Part shown: positions 5,756 through 7,687 of the stretch, piece after piece
How positions within the stretch are numbered: position 1 is the stretch's first letter
Layout: the number at the start of each line of letters is the position of its first letter
Source: Lachnospiraceae bacterium
GTDB taxonomy: Bacteria; Bacillota; Clostridia; Lachnospirales; Lachnospiraceae
Assembly: GCA_031285465.1 (NCBI GenBank)
Contig: JAITWD010000163.1
Coordinates: 1-7,687 of the forward strand
Length of the DNA: 7,687 nucleotides
Reading direction: 5' to 3'
Program-made: the position numbers and the translations under genes
The notes under the pieces: model-generated
The model's input: only the letters and a program-made list of their open reading frames with translations
What the model was told of the DNA's origin: nothing
The model's database searches: none

Positions 5756-6799
5756 ATGGATATGAAAATTGACGATCAATTTCGCCGGCAGGCCGAACAA
5801 TTGCATTGCGGATCACCAGTGGTGGACGCCCATCTTGATCTTGCCGGTGAGATCCTCCTGCGTCAGGAGGCAGGAGAAAAGGATATCATCGCACGCCATT
5901 ATTTGGAGAATTTTAAGAAGGCGGGTCTTTCATTATTGATCTCCAGTATTTATGTGGATGATGTAATGCTACCGGAAAAGGGGTTGCGAAATGCCCTAAA
6001 TCAAATAAGTGCTCTGCAATCCGATCTTGCAGGTCTTGCCGACGAGGTGGTTTTGATAAAGAATAGTACCGATTTTGAATCGGCGAGAGATAAAGGGCTG
6101 ATCGGTATTCTCCTGTACATGGAAGGATTGGATTGTATCGGCGACGATCTGCGACTATTATCGACCTTTTATGAATTGGGCGTTCGTGGGGCATCATTGA
6201 CCTGGAGCAGACGTAACCAACTGGCCAATGGCTGTTGTCGCGCACGAGAGCATATTCAAATCCCCGGTGGTCTGTCAGCGGCCGGTCGGTCCGTGATCAG
6301 GGAGTTAGAGCGCTATGCCTGTTTCATTGATATTAGTCACCTAAACGATGATGGCTTTGATGAAGTGATGGCATTGACCACGAAGCCGGTCATCGCAACC
6401 CATTCTAACGCCCGATCGGTTTACGATAGTTACCGCAACCTGACCGATGCCCAGATTAAAAAGCTGGCGGAACGCGGTGGCATGATCGGGATCAATGGAT
6501 GTACACTAATTGCCGGATCCCATAAACAGGGCAATCACCTTGAAATGTTATGTAAACACATTGAACATATTGTGCAGCTTGTGGGCAGCGATCATGTGGG
6601 ATACGGTTTTGATCTGTGCGATTCATATGGTCGGGCGGAACCGCGGTTACAGTTTGAAGCAACCAGCTTTGACTGTCTGGCGGATCACAGCGAGATGGTA
6701 TTGGTTACCGCCGCGTTATTACAACGCGGTATGCCAGCGGAAGCGGTCCGCTCAATAATCGGTGGGAATTTTTATCGTTATATTCATGGGATAGTTTGA
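5756..6799 (+). CDS. M19-family (renal/membrane dipeptidase-like) zinc dipeptidase
   Basis: M19 enzymes are binuclear-zinc amidohydrolase-fold peptidases that cut dipeptides, often with a D-residue at the C-terminal side. The metal ligands are present in order: H26 and D28 in VVDAHLDLA, E123 in YMEGLD, H195 in IDISHL and H216 in PVIATHSNAR. R227 (YRNLT) and D286 (GYGFDLCD) correspond to the substrate Arg and catalytic Asp. Spacings agree with human renal dipeptidase to within one residue. The human His152 position is W150 here (SLTWSRRN). GGNFYRY (337-342) is the usual C-terminal motif. No signal peptide is present, so it is probably cytoplasmic. The 347-residue length is normal. AAGGAGA (5738-5744) leaves about 12 nt before ATG 5756, a long spacing. 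ATG 5762 would be even farther. The last codons and the TGA overlap the first copy of a 75-bp hairpin repeat. Confidence 0.92.
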   Translation: MDMKIDDQFRRQAEQLHCGSPVVDAHLDLAGEILLRQEAGEKDIIARHYLENFKKAGLSLLISSIYVDDVMLPEKGLRNALNQISALQSDLAGLADEVVLIKNSTDFESARDKGLIGILLYMEGLDCIGDDLRLLSTFYELGVRGASLTWSRRNQLANGCCRAREHIQIPGGLSAAGRSVIRELERYACFIDISHLNDDGFDEVMALTTKPVIATHSNARSVYDSYRNLTDAQIKKLAERGGMIGINGCTLIAGSHKQGNHLEMLCKHIEHIVQLVGSDHVGYGFDLCDSYGRAEPRLQFEATSFDCLADHSEMVLVTAALLQRGMPAEAVRSIIGGNFYRYIHGIV

Positions 6800-6980
6800 A
6801 AAATCATAGATTTTTCAATTTTTATTCAAGCAGTTTCGCAGATAAAATCTGCGAAATGCACGGGGATAGTTTGAAAAATCATAGATTTTTCAATTTTTAT
6901 TCAAGCAGTTTCGCAGATAAAATCTGCGAAATACACGGGGATAGTTTGAAAAATCATAGATTTTTCAATTTTTTATTTCA
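6786..6980. repeat. 75-bp tandem repeat, about 2.5 copies, each with two perfect hairpins
   Basis: Copies begin at ATAGTTTG at 6791, 6866 and 6941, a period of exactly 75 bp. Hairpin A pairs TTGAAAAATC with GATTTTTCAA around ATA, at 6796-6818, 6871-6893 and 6946-6968. Hairpin B pairs TTTCGCAGAT with ATCTGCGAAA around AAA, at 6834-6856 and 6909-6931. The two full units appear to differ at one site (G6858 versus A6933). The third unit breaks off after hairpin A at about 6980. Hairpin A is followed by TTTTTATT and could act as a weak terminator for the dipeptidase mRNA. The array starts within the last codons of that gene. Confidence 0.92.
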
Positions 6981-6991
6981 TAGGAATTAAT

Positions 6992-7096
6992 GATTTGATC
7001 AGTGTTTCCTTAGGAAGTATTTTAGCTGTGGTATAGTTATATTGAAGTTGAAAGCTTACGTCGGATATAGTATGATTAAGGAAACGCTGATAAATC
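6992..7096. repeat. 105-bp element with 20-bp imperfect terminal inverted repeats (MITE-like or structured RNA)
   Basis: The left arm (6992-7012) starts GATTTGATCAGTG and ends TTTCCTTA. The right arm (7077-7096) starts TAAGGAAACG and ends CTGATAAATC. They pair over 20 positions with one bulged G (6997) and one G-U pair (7003/7086), enclosing a 64-nt centre. No target-site duplication flanks it and no ORF lies inside. An alternative hairpin pairs GGAAACG (7080-7086) with CGTTTCC (7096-7102). It could be a small non-autonomous transposon remnant or a transcribed long hairpin. Confidence 0.6.
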
Positions 7097-7128
7097 GTTT
7101 CCAGTGCCGGATTTGCGGAACAAAGTGC

Positions 7129-7165
7129 CAGTTTCGCAGGTAGAACTTGGAAATGCATGGGTATT
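7129..7165. repeat. Degenerate copy of hairpin B and its flank
   Basis: CAGTTTCGCAG (7130-7140) is identical to the start of hairpin B and its left flank. It is followed by a mutated right half, then GAAATGCATGGGTAT, which matches the GAAATGCACGGGGAT that follows hairpin B1. Pairing of the stem is largely lost. It suggests a third unit separated from its hairpin A by about 150 bp, or an independent old copy. Confidence 0.6.
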
Positions 7166-7239
7166 AAAATAAAACTTTATACTTTATTTGGATTTTGATT
7201 CCCATAACTTTTACGGGGAACGGCACACCCTTGCATATT

Positions 7240-7244
7240 GGAGG
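7240..7244 (+). promoter_or_regulatory. Consensus ribosome binding site GGAGG for the kinase gene
   Basis: GGAGG lies 8 nt before ATG 7253. This fixes the start of the right-edge gene and indicates efficient translation. Confidence 0.85.
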
Positions 7245-7252
7245 CAGTTAGG

Positions 7253-7687
7253 ATGGATACAGTGCTACTGAAGAAAAAGATGGAACAGTTTTGCCTTCCC
7301 GGTTTAATAACCGAAATAAAGACCTTTGGAAACGGACATATCAACGATACTTATCTATGCACGATGGAAGTGGATGGTGCAATCAATTCCCGGATTATTT
7401 TTCAACGTATGAATAGTGAAGTTTTTAAAAATCCCGAGCAGGTTATGGACAATGTGTGGCATGTGACCGACTTCCTGCAGCAAAAGGTTGTCGCCGCTGG
7501 CGGTGATCCAAGAAGGGAAACCATGAACGTATTACTTACCGTTGAGGGCAAACCTTATTATCGGGATGATACCGGTGATTACTGGCGGTGTTATCGGTTT
7601 ATTGAAGATGCCACCAGCTATGAAACGGTGAGAAAGCCAGAAGATTTCTATGCCTGTGCATATGCCTTCGACAATTTTCAGTGGATG
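7253..7687 (+). CDS. APH-fold phosphotransferase, N-acetylhexosamine 1-kinase-like (3' part outside window)
   Basis: The 145 visible codons match the N-lobe of the aminoglycoside phosphotransferase/choline kinase-like superfamily, which phosphorylates small hydroxylated metabolites with ATP in the cytosol. FGNGHINDTYL (25-35) is the glycine-rich nucleotide loop, IIFQRMN (48-54) is the strand of the N-lobe, and YRFIEDATSYE (114-124) is the hinge region. The FGNGHIN and FIEDATSY motifs are, from memory, typical of the NahK-type branch that makes GlcNAc-1-P or GalNAc-1-P, but they are shared by many uncharacterised homologues. The catalytic HxD and DFG-like residues lie beyond the right edge, so activity cannot be checked. 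It is preceded by 453 bp of repeat-rich DNA, so it is probably not co-transcribed with the dipeptidase. Use of amino sugars released by the chitinase is a guess. Confidence 0.82.
   Translation, partial: MDTVLLKKKMEQFCLPGLITEIKTFGNGHINDTYLCTMEVDGAINSRIIFQRMNSEVFKNPEQVMDNVWHVTDFLQQKVVAAGGDPRRETMNVLLTVEGKPYYRDDTGDYWRCYRFIEDATSYETVRKPEDFYACAYAFDNFQWM

Larger units (their letters stand above)
6800..7252. other. 453-bp repeat-rich non-coding region between dipeptidase and kinase genes
   Basis: It holds, in order, the 75-bp hairpin array, a 105-bp element bounded by 20-bp inverted repeats, a decayed copy of hairpin B, and about 85 bp of AT-rich sequence before the kinase ribosome binding site. A small imperfect inverted repeat, TTCCC (7200-7204) with GGGAA (7216-7220), lies in the last part. 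I see no tRNA, credible ORF or strong promoter for the kinase gene. Confidence 0.6.

Noticed and set aside
6796..6990. Open frame over the hairpin repeats (TTG start) encoding 25-residue repeats
   Set aside because: The 75-bp period is a multiple of three, so one frame stays open by repetition alone. It has a TTG start, no ribosome binding site, and overlaps the dipeptidase stop; the DNA-level perfect palindromes explain the sequence better than coding.
7079..7092. CRE-like sequence AGGAAACGCTGATA (catabolite control)
   Set aside because: It has two mismatches at conserved positions and lies in the right arm of the inverted repeat, over 150 bp from the kinase start with no promoter nearby.
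6973..7158. Minus-strand 61-residue frame in the repeat-rich spacer
   Set aside because: It spans the inverted-repeat element and the decayed hairpin copy, has no ribosome binding site, and shows no recognisable domain.
6786..7165. CRISPR array
   Set aside because: The repeat copies are contiguous with no unique spacers between them; the period is a 75-bp tandem duplication and no cas gene is nearby.

Overview
The window reads as chromosomal DNA from a Gram-positive, low-to-moderate G+C bacterium, most likely an anaerobic member of the Clostridia. This is inferred from the strong AGGAGG-type ribosome binding sites, sigma-A type promoters, a U-tailed terminator, a secreted multi-modular chitinase with a Gram-positive signal peptide, and a SAICAR-synthetase variant that I associate with Clostridia. 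A genus cannot be named safely from the sequence.

Layout, left to right: (1) the N-terminal 290 codons of an FtsH-type membrane AAA+ protein on the minus strand, running off the left edge; (2) a 425-bp AT-rich divergent intergenic region; (3) a solitary purC-like gene on the plus strand; (4) a strong bidirectional terminator shared with (5) a large secreted GH18 chitinase on the minus strand, which has its own well-formed promoter preceded by a 20-bp-period direct repeat; (6) an EamA/DMT-family permease on the minus strand, whose perfect extended -10 box abuts its start codon; (7) an M19 dipeptidase on the plus strand, divergent from the permease; (8) a 453-bp non-coding stretch with a 75-bp tandem repeat made of two perfect hairpins, a 105-bp inverted-repeat element and a decayed hairpin copy; (9) the start of an APH-fold small-molecule kinase on the plus strand, running off the right edge.

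Most genes are independent units rather than one operon. Possible functional links are loose. The chitinase releases GlcNAc oligomers outside the cell, and the right-edge kinase resembles N-acetylhexosamine 1-kinase-type proteins, so a chitin or amino-sugar link is conceivable but unproven. The dipeptidase and the divergently transcribed permease could share an amino-acid or peptide theme.

No defence system, CRISPR array, prophage or complete insertion sequence is visible. The least conventional signals are the hairpin repeat region after the dipeptidase gene, the divergent CAIR/aspartate-site loop in the PurC-like protein, the Trp in place of a catalytic-site His in the dipeptidase, and the regulatory architecture upstream of the chitinase and permease genes.
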